A stretch of 56,543 nt of DNA from Pseudomonadota bacterium. Lineage in GTDB: Bacteria; Pseudomonadota; Alphaproteobacteria; Rhizobiales; Devosiaceae. Within the stretch, counting starts at the first letter, position 1; the number at the start of each line of letters is the position of its first letter. The stretch spans positions 1-56,543 of the forward strand of contig JAEZKB010000031.1 of NCBI GenBank assembly GCA_023415605.1. Reading direction: 5' to 3'. The notes beneath the pieces were generated by a model that saw only the letters and a program-made list of their open reading frames with translations, made no database searches and was not told the DNA's origin. Positions 34,801 through 44,700 of this stretch are shown here, in pieces. The position numbers were made by a program, and so were the translations under genes.

Positions 34801-36075
34801 ATGACCCAGCAAACCGAGAAGATCTACGACCATGCGCTCGAGGTGCTGAAGGAGAACGACCAGGGGAGCTACACCATCCCCACCAAGGGTCTCTACCCGT
34901 TTCAATGGAACTGGGATTCCTGCCTCACCGCGCTTGGCCAGTTCCACTATGACGAGGCTCGCGCCTGGACCGAGATCGAGACACTGCTCGCCAACCAGTG
35001 GCCCGACGGCATGGTGCCGCACATCGTCTTCCATGTATACTCAGACGGCTATTTCCCCGGCCCGAACGTCTGGGACACAAAGCGGCCGACGCCGACCTCC
35101 GGCATCACCCAGCCGCCTGTCGCGGGTTTTGCCGTCAAGCGGCTTTACGACCGCGCCACCGACAAGTCCGAGGCGGTCAGCCGTGCCCGGGCACTGTTGC
35201 CCAAGATCGATGCCTGGCACCGCTGGTTTTATGAAATGCGCGATCCGCACAACGAGGGGCTGGTCGCCATCCTTCACCCCTGGGAGTCCGGCCGCGACAA
35301 TTCCGTCGATTGGGACGAGGCCTTCGAACGCGTGCCGACCGACGGCATCGAGCCTTATGTGCGTCGCGATACGCAGCATGCGGACCCGGCGCACCGACCG
35401 ACCAAGGCGCAATACGACCGCTACCTTTATCTGGTGCAACTCTTCCGCTCCCTTGGCTGGGACAACGCCAAACTCCACGACGCCTCGCCGTTCAGGGTGG
35501 TCGATCCGGGTTTCAACGCCATCCTGATCCGCTCCGCCACCGACCTTGCTGACCTTGCCGAGGAACTGGGCGAGCCCGACATCGCTGCCCGCAACCGCGA
35601 GCGCGCCGCCAAGGGTCTCGCGGCGCTGGACACGCTCTGGAGCAACGCGCACGGCCAGTATCTCTGTCGCGACCGTGTTACTGGCAGACTGGTCGATTCA
35701 GCTTCGATCGGCGGCATCCTGCCGGTCTTTGCCGCAGTGCCGAAGGAGCGGGCGCACGACATTGCGCGGACGATTGAGACCTGGGCCGGGCAGGTCAGGT
35801 ACATCGTCCCGTCACACAACCCCGCAGACCCGCGCTTCGAGCCCAAACGCTATTGGCGCGCGCCGGCTTGGTTGGTGATGAACTACATGATCCAGGATGG
35901 TCTCCGCGCAGTAGGCGAGACAGCGGTTGCCGACCACATCGTACAATCCAGCCTCGAACTGATTACGCAATCCGGCTTCGCCGAGTACTACGACCCGATT
36001 ACGGGTGAGCCCTGTGGCGGCGGCCGCTTCACCTGGACCGCCGCCATGGTCATCGAGTTCCTGGAGGCGGCATGA
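34801..36075 (+). CDS. GH63-like glycosidase (mannosyl-/glucosylglycerate hydrolase type)
   Basis: A 424-aa (alpha/alpha)6-barrel glycosidase resembling the mannosylglycerate/glucosylglycerate hydrolase branch of GH63. Marks include LYPFQWNWDSCLTALGQ (about residues 31-47; catalytic-type WNWD), WPDGMVPHIVF, LHPWESGRDNSVDWDEAF, the late YWRAPAWLVMNYMIQDGL and AEYYDPITGEPCGGGRFTWTAAM. It has no signal peptide, so it should act on an imported sugar or compatible solute. AGGAGT precedes the ATG. The stop overlaps the PIG-L start. The exact substrate (a glycosylglycerate, or another alpha-glycoside) is not decided by the sequence. Confidence 0.75.
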   Translation: MTQQTEKIYDHALEVLKENDQGSYTIPTKGLYPFQWNWDSCLTALGQFHYDEARAWTEIETLLANQWPDGMVPHIVFHVYSDGYFPGPNVWDTKRPTPTSGITQPPVAGFAVKRLYDRATDKSEAVSRARALLPKIDAWHRWFYEMRDPHNEGLVAILHPWESGRDNSVDWDEAFERVPTDGIEPYVRRDTQHADPAHRPTKAQYDRYLYLVQLFRSLGWDNAKLHDASPFRVVDPGFNAILIRSATDLADLAEELGEPDIAARNRERAAKGLAALDTLWSNAHGQYLCRDRVTGRLVDSASIGGILPVFAAVPKERAHDIARTIETWAGQVRYIVPSHNPADPRFEPKRYWRAPAWLVMNYMIQDGLRAVGETAVADHIVQSSLELITQSGFAEYYDPITGEPCGGGRFTWTAAMVIEFLEAA

Positions 36076-36758
36076 GACTTCTCGCCATCGGGGCCCATCC
36101 CGATGACCTCGAGATCTTTATGTTCGGTACGCTCGCCGCGGCAAAGGCGCGCGGCGACGAGATCATGCTGGCCATCGCCACCGACGGCGCTGCCGGGGGC
36201 AAGCAGGATCCGGTGGAACTCAGGCGGTTGCGCAGGGAGGAAGCGACGGCTGGTGCCAGCGGCCTCGGCGAAGTGCCGACCTTCCTGGGCTTCCCCGATG
36301 GGGCGCTGGTCGCCGATGCGGCGCTGATCGCGACCCTCAAGACGTTGATCCGCGAGAGCAATGCCGATCTGGTCATTACCCACGCGCCCAACGACTATCA
36401 CGGCGATCACCGGGCGCTGAGTGACGCTGTCCGTATCGGCGCCAACTTCACTGCGCCGGTCGCTTGGGTCGATACGATGATGGGGACCGGCTTCGTGCCG
36501 ACGCATCTGGTGGACACCACAGCCTATGTCGGGGCCAAGGCCACGGCCATCCGCGCCCATGCCTCGCAGGACCCCGAGCGCTTCGTCGCCATGGCCGAAA
36601 GGCTCGCCGGCTTCCGCGCAGCGCAGGCCAACAATCCAACCGGCTATGCCGAGGCCTTTCGCTTCGAGCCGAGCTTTCCCTTCATGGACATCCGCGACCT
36701 GCTGCCACCGCCTCCCGCTGTCCGTCCGGTCGGCGACAGGCGAAAGCCTGGGCCTTAG
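36072..36758 (+). CDS. PIG-L family N-acetyl-sugar deacetylase
   Basis: A 228-aa zinc-dependent deacetylase of the MshB/BshB/PIG-L fold. The catalytic metal motif AHPDDLE is at residues 8-14 and the distal HGDH motif in THAPNDYHGDHRAL (about 114-127). Known relatives remove acetyl groups from N-acetylglucosamine conjugates. It is coupled to the GH63-like gene by an ATGA overlap and its 3' end overlaps the end of the convergent GH36 gene by four bases. Its presence hints that the transported substrate or an intermediate carries an N-acetyl sugar. Confidence 0.85.
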   Translation: MRLLAIGAHPDDLEIFMFGTLAAAKARGDEIMLAIATDGAAGGKQDPVELRRLRREEATAGASGLGEVPTFLGFPDGALVADAALIATLKTLIRESNADLVITHAPNDYHGDHRALSDAVRIGANFTAPVAWVDTMMGTGFVPTHLVDTTAYVGAKATAIRAHASQDPERFVAMAERLAGFRAAQANNPTGYAEAFRFEPSFPFMDIRDLLPPPPAVRPVGDRRKPGP

Positions 36759-38596
36759 CGGATGGCGAAGAGTCGGGACTGGTGCGGCCGCAGCCGTACG
36801 ACGATCCCGCCCTCGTCGGTTTCGACCGTCGCGCCATCCTCGGAGACATTGCCGCGTTTGCCGGCAAGCTCCCACCCGATCAGCCGCTCGGTGGCGTCGT
36901 CACCCGTGTTGAACACGTTGACCAGCACGCTGCCGTCAGGTCGCCGCACCCGTTGTAGCAGTAGCGGGTCACCCTCGCTGATGGCCATCGGTGTTCCGTT
37001 GGGCGCGGTGCCCAGACGGTAGCGCAGGGCCGTCTTGCCGAGTAGCGGGAACTCGCAGGAAAAGGGCCGGCCGTCTCCAGCCAGTTCGGCCAGCAGCTTC
37101 CGTCGCGGCTCCGGCACCTCGTCCAACTGGTCCGAGGTCATCAGCACACCGCCCGCGAGTCCGGCGAAGATAGCAAGCGACGCCACCTGGTCATCGCTGA
37201 GCTCGTGGAAGCGATCGCGCAGCAGGATGCAATCGGGGTCGGCCTGCCAGAGGATGCCGTTGGCGAAGTTGCGCGCCGTCTGATCGCGGAGAAGCGACTC
37301 CGCGGAGTAGTGGCCCTTCCAGGTGACGCCAATGTCGCGGCCGATGCGCATGGCGTCGACGAGGCCGACCGGCGCCCAGAGCGGGGAACCGCAGAGCAGC
37401 CATTGCGCCTCGCCGATTTCCTCGCGGATGAGCCGCGCCATTTTCATCCAGATGGCCATTCGGCTCAGCCCATCCTGATGCCACACGGCTTCGTCCGGTC
37501 CGTAGATCGAACCCAGATGCATGAAATCGGTCTTGAAGTAGCCGCAGCCCCAGTCCTTAGCCCAGGTACGGAAGACATCTCGAATATAGGACTCGGCATC
37601 GGGGTGTGTGACATCGAGGACGTAGTATTCCTCGCTGCGCTTGTGCCAGCGGAACTCGCCGTAGAATGTCATCGGCGCGAGCGGCTTGCCGGTCGCGCGG
37701 CTCTTGACCACCCAGTCGGGCTGCGTGTCATAGAGCCTGGAGCGCTTGCCCACCATGAAAGGCGCGATCCAAAGGCCCGGCGTGGAACCCTTATCGCGCG
37801 CGGCGTCGAGCACCGGCTTGATGCCGTTGGGAAATTGCGGTCTGAAGTCGAGCCAGTCGCCCATTTCGGGCGTAAAACCGTCGTCGACGAGGAAGATGTC
37901 GAACGGCGCCTGTTTCCCGTCGCGGAAGCGCACTGCGGCATCGAGATGCTCGAGCAGCACCGGCTCGCTGAGCGAGGCATAGAGATTGTACCACGAGCAC
38001 CAGCCGCTGAGCCGCCGGTTCGGCATGCGCGGCGGCAGGGGCGAGGCTTCCGCCACTAGCGTGGCCCAGCGGCGAAGGCCGGCCTCGACGTCGTCATCGG
38101 CAAAAACCACCAGCTCTTCGGTGGCGACTTGGCCGGTGTGCGGCACGCGGTCGATCAGCGTCTCGATGTCGATGCGGAGCAGGCCCGAAATGTCGAAGCG
38201 GAAGCGCGACTGGTAGCGGTCATGGCGGAGGAAGCCGATCACCGTAGCCCCCTTGCCGCCATGTGGCAGCAGCGCCGTCATCGCATAGCCGTTGGTAAGT
38301 TTCGTATCTGAGTTGGCCACCTCGCGCGCCGCGCTCGGTTCGACGAAGAAGCTGCCGTCCCAGCTCATATAACCGTTGCGCAGATATTGCCGCACGTTGC
38401 CGGCACTGAGGCGTAGACCGATCGAGTCAGTGCGGCGCTCGCCAGCGAAGCCGTCGAGCACGACGCGAAGCCTTTCGCCGTTCTGTTCGAGCCGCATGCG
38501 GCTGCCGTCGGCCAGCCGCCAGGCGCCGTCGGCGTCGACGGTGTAGGCTGGCACGACGCCATCGAGCAGTGGCTCGAATTCGTGCAGCACGATCAC
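36755..38596 (-). CDS. GH36 alpha-galactosidase
   Basis: A 613-aa cytoplasmic glycosidase of GH36 (clan GH-D). The N-terminal beta-sandwich (about 1-190) precedes a TIM barrel with GWCSWYNLY (198-206), VDDGFTPEMGDW (238-249), GLWIAPF (274-280), the nucleophile Asp357 in YFKTDFMH and the probable acid/base Asp421 in MRIGRDIGVTW. The C-terminal beta-domain ends with PHQSRLFAI. It hydrolyses terminal alpha-D-galactosides by the family rule, releasing galactose. It ends the operon with the Gfo/Idh and dehydrogenase genes, whose start shares the LacI 1-type operator. Confidence 0.88.
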   Translation of the reverse strand: MIVLHEFEPLLDGVVPAYTVDADGAWRLADGSRMRLEQNGERLRVVLDGFAGERRTDSIGLRLSAGNVRQYLRNGYMSWDGSFFVEPSAAREVANSDTKLTNGYAMTALLPHGGKGATVIGFLRHDRYQSRFRFDISGLLRIDIETLIDRVPHTGQVATEELVVFADDDVEAGLRRWATLVAEASPLPPRMPNRRLSGWCSWYNLYASLSEPVLLEHLDAAVRFRDGKQAPFDIFLVDDGFTPEMGDWLDFRPQFPNGIKPVLDAARDKGSTPGLWIAPFMVGKRSRLYDTQPDWVVKSRATGKPLAPMTFYGEFRWHKRSEEYYVLDVTHPDAESYIRDVFRTWAKDWGCGYFKTDFMHLGSIYGPDEAVWHQDGLSRMAIWMKMARLIREEIGEAQWLLCGSPLWAPVGLVDAMRIGRDIGVTWKGHYSAESLLRDQTARNFANGILWQADPDCILLRDRFHELSDDQVASLAIFAGLAGGVLMTSDQLDEVPEPRRKLLAELAGDGRPFSCEFPLLGKTALRYRLGTAPNGTPMAISEGDPLLLQRVRRPDGSVLVNVFNTGDDATERLIGWELAGKRGNVSEDGATVETDEGGIVVRLRPHQSRLFAIR

Positions 38597-39561
38597 AGCG
38601 CTACCTCGCGCTTCTCGTCGGCCGAGCGCCGCGCCGCCAGCACCATCTTCAGCGTCGCCAGTCCATCGCTCAGCGGCACGCGCGGTGGCCGGCGGCTGGC
38701 GATGGCGTCGCGCAGGTCTGCGATCTGCGCGACGAAGGGATCTGTCGTCGCAGCTACAGTCTCACTCGAGATGTCTTCACCGGTTCGCACGATCTCGGCA
38801 TTGTTCCAGTCGGCGAAAATGCCGGTCGCCCTCTCGGCGACGATCTGCCAACTCTTCATCCAGCGACCGGGAATGGCAAAGTTGGACGCGTGGAGAACGG
38901 CCATGCGACCATCGTCGTAGCCGAAGATCATCGCGCTCATGTCCTCGCTGGTGTACCCGGCGATGTGCGCGTGATGAAAGTTCATGGTCCGCGCATACAC
39001 CGAGGATGGGACTCCCATTGTACTTCTTTGGATGTCGGCGATGTGGATGAGTTGCTCGACTATCTGCCCGCCCGACATTTCCCGGTCCCGCCACCAGGGC
39101 GCATGCAGCGCATTGCAATGAAACCTGCCTGAGAAATGCCCGGCGCGCCCAGTCTTTCCAGCCGCCTCCAAGGCGCGCCAGCGCTCCACGGCCCCGCCGA
39201 AGCGATACATGAAGCCACAGGCCGCCGTGACCTTTGCCGCCGCCTCGACCATCGCCCGTGCCCGACCGATGTCTAGCGAAATCGGCTTTTCCACCAGTAG
39301 GTTAACACCTGCCGTGGCGATCTTCTCGACCTCGCCATTGTGGGCCCCGGGCGGTAGGGCGACGATCACCAGATCGAGGTCGGCCTCCCCCAGCATCCAG
39401 TCCAGCTGTTCATATGCCGTACCGCCATGCCGCGCGCTAAACACCCGAGCGGTCTCGAAATTGCGGCCGGTCGCGGCGACAAGTTCGACGCCCTCAACCT
39501 GGGCGATGGCCTCGGCGTGCCGAGCGGCGATGCCGCCGGTCCCAAGAATACCTATCCTCAT
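38593..39561 (-). CDS. Gfo/Idh/MocA-family oxidoreductase
   Basis: A 322-aa NAD(P)-dependent sugar or inositol dehydrogenase-like protein. The N-terminal Rossmann motif is GILGTGGIAARHAEAI (residues 4-19); EKPISLDIGRA is the conserved EKP motif of the family. The chosen start overlaps the stop of the alcohol dehydrogenase, and the gene overlaps the start of the GH36 gene, so the three are coupled. The frame opens to 39720 upstream but without support. The substrate is probably a galactosyl or keto-sugar intermediate. Confidence 0.88.
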   Translation of the reverse strand: MRIGILGTGGIAARHAEAIAQVEGVELVAATGRNFETARVFSARHGGTAYEQLDWMLGEADLDLVIVALPPGAHNGEVEKIATAGVNLLVEKPISLDIGRARAMVEAAAKVTAACGFMYRFGGAVERWRALEAAGKTGRAGHFSGRFHCNALHAPWWRDREMSGGQIVEQLIHIADIQRSTMGVPSSVYARTMNFHHAHIAGYTSEDMSAMIFGYDDGRMAVLHASNFAIPGRWMKSWQIVAERATGIFADWNNAEIVRTGEDISSETVAATTDPFVAQIADLRDAIASRRPPRVPLSDGLATLKMVLAARRSADEKREVAL

Positions 39562-40613
39562 GACTCTGCTCCGAAATCCAGCACAGACTGGAGGATGGTC
39601 GGATCGCCCTTGTCGATGCGATCGAACAAAGCCGGTGCCTCTGCAAACGGCACCATGTCGGTAATTAGGGGCAGCAGGTTCAAACGTCCCTCGTGCTGGA
39701 GACGTACTGCCGTCTGCCACAGCCGAAGCTTGCTCCAGCGATGGCTGGCGTCCGGGGCAACGCCCGAAATCTGGCTGGAGATCAGCTCGATGCGGTTGTG
39801 GTGGAACTCGTCGCCCAGATGCAGGCCGCGCGCTTCGCCCTGAAAGAAGCCCATGGCGACGACGCGGCTGGCATAGGCCACCGTCCGCATAGCCTCGGCC
39901 AGGGCCGGCGGGGCGCCAGACACCTCGATGCAGATATCGGCGCCGCGACCACCGGTCTCCAGCTTGATGGCATCGGAGACCGGCGCGGCCGTCGGATCGA
40001 GGGTCCGGTCGGCGCCAAGCTTTTCGGCCATAGCGCGACGGCTCGCGACGGGATCGACACCGATCACGGTAGCGCCCGAGGCGCGCGCAGCCTGCAACAC
40101 GATCTGGCCGGGCACCCCAAGGCCGAAGACGACGACCAGATCGCCCATGCGGATACGCGCATCGTGCACACCGTTGAGGGCTACCGCGGCGATATGACTG
40201 AAGATGCCGATGCGGGGATCGGCGTTGGCCGGGATCAGGCGATCGACCGCATCGGACTCCGCCATCACATGCATCGTTCGGTGTCCCCAGGTGCCGAACA
40301 CCCTGTCACCGAGCTTGACGCGCGTTACCGCCGGACCAGCCTCGATGACTTCGCCCGTCTCCTCATATCCCAGATTGCGGACAGGAAAAGTCCAGCTGGG
40401 CGTGCCGCTATCCCGGAAAATCCGGTTGGCGGCGTCCCATTGCCGGTTCATGAAGGGCGAAGTGCCGCGGTACTGGCTGAGTTCGGTGCCCGCACTAATC
40501 CCGGAGAACAGGGTCCTGATACGCACTTCATTCGGCTCTAATGGCCCAGTGGCCAATTCCTCGAACGCAAGCTTCCGCACAGCGGTCAGCAAGAGCCCTC
40601 GCTCACCCAACAT
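39558..40613 (-). CDS. zinc-type (MDR) alcohol/polyol dehydrogenase
   Basis: A 351-aa medium-chain dehydrogenase: GTELSQYRG..., LGYEETGEVIEAG, VKLGDRVFGTWGHR, VVVFGLGVPGQIVLQAARASGATVIGVDP with the Rossmann GxGxxG-like core, and SGAPPALAEAMR. The start at 40613 has GGGAGGAA directly upstream; the frame is open to 40664. Typical zinc-ligand residues of alcohol dehydrogenases are largely absent (no GHE motif), so it may belong to the zinc-independent bacteriochlorophyllide-/sorbitol-like branch. It is the first gene of the operon, with the LacI-type site just upstream. Confidence 0.8.
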   Translation of the reverse strand: MLGERGLLLTAVRKLAFEELATGPLEPNEVRIRTLFSGISAGTELSQYRGTSPFMNRQWDAANRIFRDSGTPSWTFPVRNLGYEETGEVIEAGPAVTRVKLGDRVFGTWGHRTMHVMAESDAVDRLIPANADPRIGIFSHIAAVALNGVHDARIRMGDLVVVFGLGVPGQIVLQAARASGATVIGVDPVASRRAMAEKLGADRTLDPTAAPVSDAIKLETGGRGADICIEVSGAPPALAEAMRTVAYASRVVAMGFFQGEARGLHLGDEFHHNRIELISSQISGVAPDASHRWSKLRLWQTAVRLQHEGRLNLLPLITDMVPFAEAPALFDRIDKGDPTILQSVLDFGAES

Positions 40614-40641
40614 TTCCTCCCACTTGCTGCTCCACCAGCAA

Positions 40642-40657
40642 TGCAAACGTTTAAAAT
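40642..40657 (-). promoter_or_regulatory. LacI-type operator before dehydrogenase operon
   Basis: On the minus strand ATTTTAAACGTTTGCA, with the same 11-base core AAACGTTTGCA as the site before LacI 1, lies 29 bases before the dehydrogenase start. It links both sugar operons to one regulator. Confidence 0.7.
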
Positions 40658-40886
40658 CACCCATAACGGTTCTGGAGGCGGAATGCGAGCGGGGTAACGG
40701 AGTGGCTACGCGTTCTTAGACGGATAGGCAGCTCGCGCCTCGGTCAGCGTAGGCCGTCCAGAAATTGTCGTGCAGGAGACTTACGTTGGGATTATCACGG
40801 CCCGTTTAAATCGGGCGGGACTGCTGCCGCGTACCCTTGTTCTGCAAGTGAAGCCTAAGTCCACAAACCGCTTCGGCTAACTAGCC

Positions 40887-41261
40887 TTAGCTAGCGCGCC
40901 CGACGCGAACAAGGTTCTCGTCCGGATCCGACACGGCGAATTCATACATGCCCCAAGGCTGATGTCTTGGCGGATGGAGCAGGCGATCCCCTAACCGGGC
41001 GGCAAGTTCGTCCACATTGTCTGCATAGAAGTATATGCCATAGGAACTTCGCCCAGGAATAAGCCAACCGTCCGGTGCCTTGGAGAGATGGACCTCGGCG
41101 CCGCCCGCGTCGCTGAGCAGAACATAGTCGCTATGGTCCGCATTCCCCGTACCGCGGCCAAAGCCGAGCAAGGCGTAGAATGTCTCGGCGGCTTTCAGGT
41201 CATTGCACGGGATCACGGCGATGACGCGGCGATTGCTGGACAAGGTTTGGCGCTCTCTCAA
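40887..41261 (-). CDS. VOC/glyoxalase-superfamily protein
   Basis: A 124-aa protein with the paired beta-alpha-beta-beta-beta units of the VOC (bleomycin resistance/glyoxalase) fold: VIAVIPCNDLKAAETFYALLGF at the start, GIYFYADNVDELAARL in the middle and MYEFAVSDPDENLVRVGR at the end, with the usual Glu near the terminus of the second unit. It is single and diverges from the small hypothetical gene at 41396. The substrate cannot be read. Confidence 0.85.
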   Translation of the reverse strand: MRERQTLSSNRRVIAVIPCNDLKAAETFYALLGFGRGTGNADHSDYVLLSDAGGAEVHLSKAPDGWLIPGRSSYGIYFYADNVDELAARLGDRLLHPPRHQPWGMYEFAVSDPDENLVRVGRAS

Positions 41262-41395
41262 TCAATGATTGCTCACGTTGGCATGGGTGACGGGACGAGA
41301 AAAGGTGCGCGGCCGCCAGAAAACTCACCCGAGCTGGGAACCGCCCAAGCCTGCGCAAGTTTCGCCTATCGTGGTGGACGTGGACGTGTGCATTC

Positions 41396-41617
41396 ATGAC
41401 TTCGACGGACTTTGCCGGCTTCCTGACGGAAGACCGGATAATGCGTTTGCGTAGGCTCCGCCTACAGCAGATCCAGCATATCGAACTGCTGCGGCGCGAC
41501 GGCGTCGCCGATAGTCTTGCCAAATCGGTGCTGCTGATGATCGAGGACGAACTCGAACTGCTCGATGCCATGCCGGCGGTTTTCGACAGCGCAATCGATC
41601 AAGCCGCTGCTTCCTAG
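41396..41617 (+). CDS. 73-aa hypothetical helical protein
   Basis: A short, Leu/Arg-rich helical protein (RIMRLRRLRLQQIQHIELLRRDG, then SLAKSVLLMIEDELELLDAM). There is no strong SD, but the composition is coherent and the ORF is flanked by non-coding spacers. Family unknown; a regulator or antitoxin-type small protein cannot be excluded, but there is no partner gene. Confidence 0.45.
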   Translation: MTSTDFAGFLTEDRIMRLRRLRLQQIQHIELLRRDGVADSLAKSVLLMIEDELELLDAMPAVFDSAIDQAAAS

Positions 41618-41788
41618 ACCGCTGCCGGCAAAGCGCTGCTGACGTATTGCGCTGCCCGAGGCCGTCGGTTCGCTGGCCGATGCGCAATCTCTAACACGGA
41701 TGGTCTCGCAGCCCACCGGAGGCGAACGGTTTGCTACGGTGAATAAAGTCGTCCGCTTCTGCCGCTGTTGCCCGGGAAAGCGACGGCC

Positions 41789-44700
41789 CTACGTCAGCAA
41801 AGACAGCGCCGTCGCCAATTCGTCGCGCCGGAAAGGCTTGGTCAGTCGCGGAAGGTCCGGCGCTATCGAGTCGACATTGGAATAGCCCGAGGCGATCAAG
41901 ACGGGCATGCCGGGATATGTGGCTAGCACGAACCTCGCAAAATCGGTGCCATTTTCCCCCGGCATAAGATGGTCGGTGATGACTATGCGCGGCCTGGAAC
42001 CCTCCCGCAGAATGGCGCGCGCCTCCTGGCCTGAAGCCGCCTCTGTCACCTCGAAGCCAAGCTCCTTCAACAACTCCGCGCTTGTAGCGCGCACCAACGC
42101 GTCGTCGTCAACAAGGAGGATTGTTCCACCTGATGCGGGTGCTGCGTCGATAGAGGCTGGCTTTTCCAGCGCAGGGATCTCCCGCGACACGGGCAGCCAG
42201 AGCTCGACATTCGTTCCGACACCTGGCCGGCTGGTAATACTGAGAGCGCCGCCCAGCTGCAGAGCAAGGCCGTGGACCATGGAGAGACCCAACCCTGTGC
42301 CTTTGCCGACGCCTTTGGTTGAAAAGAAGGGTTCGACGGCACGTTGGAGCGTCAGTTCGTCCATCCCCGCACCGGTGTCGGCGACCGAAAGGCGTATGTA
42401 GTCACCCGCCGGCAAATCTGCCGGTCGCGCCGCATCGGGGTGCGCCAGAGCTGCACTGACTCTGAGAGTGCCACCGTCACTCATGGCGTCTCGGGCATTG
42501 ACCGCAAGGTTGAGCAGCGCCATTTCAAGCTGGTTGTCATCGCCATGCGCCAGCGGAAGCGCCTCCGCAACATCGACCGAAACCTGTATTTGCGGTCCGG
42601 TCGTACTCGCGATCAGCTGTGCCATCCCGCGGACCAGTTCGCCAACGTCGACAGGCCGTGGTTGGAGCGGCTGGCGTCGGGCGAAAGCCAGCAGGCGCTG
42701 CACGAGGACTTTCGCACGCTCAGCGGCCTGCGCGGCGCCCTGAACGAGCCGCTGTTCGCGCTCGCCAGGCAGTCCCTTTCGCTGCAGCATATCGAGACTG
42801 CCGATGATGGGCGTCAGCAGGTTGTTGAAGTCATGCGCAACGCCGCCAGTCAGCTGGCCCATAGCCTCCATCTTTTGGGCTTGGCGCAGTTGCTCCTCCG
42901 CAGACGCTAGCCGCTCCTGCTCAAGCAGTAACTCGGTTATGTCACGGCCGAGCAGGTAGGCCGCGCTGACGAAGCCCGCATCGTCCCGCACAGGTCGGAA
43001 CCGCATCTCGTAGGCACGTCGGTCGAGCTTGCCGTCTCCCCACCAGGAGCGCTGGTCGAACGTTTCCCCGGCTAGGGCCCGGTCCCAGACCTGAAGGGCG
43101 GATGCAAGCTCTTCGGGGAAGGGGGCAAGCAGCTCGTTGAGGGACTGGCCCACCTCTGGAAGCACGCCATAAACGCGCTGGTAGTCCGCTTGCGCTGCAG
43201 GATTGATCGCGAGAAATCGGTGTTCCCGATCAATCATCTGTATGGGTGAGTCGGTGGCCTCAACGATATCCGCATAGAGGGCCCGCTCTTCCAGCGTAAC
43301 CCTTACGCGGTGCTCAAGCGTCGCATTGAGATCGCGAAGGGCCTGTTCCGCCCGCGCTCGTTCCACGGCCGACCACGTGCGTTCCGCCACCTCGACCGCG
43401 AGTGCCTCCTCATCATCGGACCAATGGCGAGGCTCCGGCTCATGCAAGTAGAAGATCGCGATAAGCCTGCCTTCCTTGATCAGGGGGACGATCAGCAGCG
43501 ACTTGGTGCCTATACTGTCATAGCCATCAGCATAGGCGGCTGACACGGGATTATCGGCAACAGAGTCGAGACGCAGCACCTTGCCCGCTTGGAGTTCGGC
43601 AATGATCGCCAGGCCGAACTCCTCAAGCCTCTGCGTCTCTCCGGCAAGTGACGCCATTTCTTCGGCCGTCCAGTCTCGCTCGATGGTAACGCTTTCTTGG
43701 GCGTCATCGATCTCTCCATATCCAGCGCGACCGACGCCGAGCCGTTCACCTAACATGGCCGCCGCCCGCTGCTTGATGAGGTCAGCGCCAGCGACGTGGC
43801 GAAGTTGATCGCCTAGCGCCAGGAGGAAAGACTGTCTGCCGGCGAGTTGGCGAAGCGCCTGTTCTGCGTGAGCTCGCTCGACAGCGGACCAAGTCCGTTC
43901 AGCCACATCTTCGACAAGCGCGACGTCATCCGGTGACCATTTGCGGGGGTAGCGATGGTGGACATAAAGGGCAGCTACGAAGCGTCCACCCTTGATCAGG
44001 GATACCGTTATCGCAGACCGGACCTGGAGCGCGGCAAACGCTTGTGGAGCGGTACCAAGTTGCGCACTGGGGTCAGTGGCGGTGTCGGAAACAGCGAGAG
44101 AGAGGCCAGCCTTCAGAGCACCGAAGATTTCCTCGCCGAACGCCGCCAGGTCGTGCGTTCCGTTGTGATGGGGTACAGAACCGTCCGTCCAGTTCCTCGT
44201 CGTCGTGAAGTACCGCTGCGCAGAGTCCAGGCTACCATAGCCGACGCGGCTGACCTCCAGATGGCGTCCGAGTGCATCCTGTGCCGTTTCGATAATCATG
44301 TTGGCATCGATCGTCTCTCGAAAGGAGGTTTCCAGCGAGATCACGAAGTTCTGTCGGTTACGGCGGAGGACCGCGTCCGTCGTCTCGGTGCAGACGCACA
44401 AAACCCCAGCCACCTCTCCGGTGCTCTCGACGATCGGGCTATACGAGAACGTGAACCAGGCCCGTTCCAGGTTGGGCCGATGGATTTCGACGGGCAGGTC
44501 CTCGAATAGGCTCGCCGTACCGGCGAAAGCCTGATCGATCAACGGAGCGATGGCTTTCTCGACTTCGGGCCAAACCTCAAAGAACGGGGATCCAAGTGCG
44601 TCCGGGTGATGGGAACCGAGCAGGGGCGCATAGGCCATATTGTAGAGGAGCCGCCTCCCTGGACCAGCAACCACGAACATCGGAAACGGAGATTTTACGA

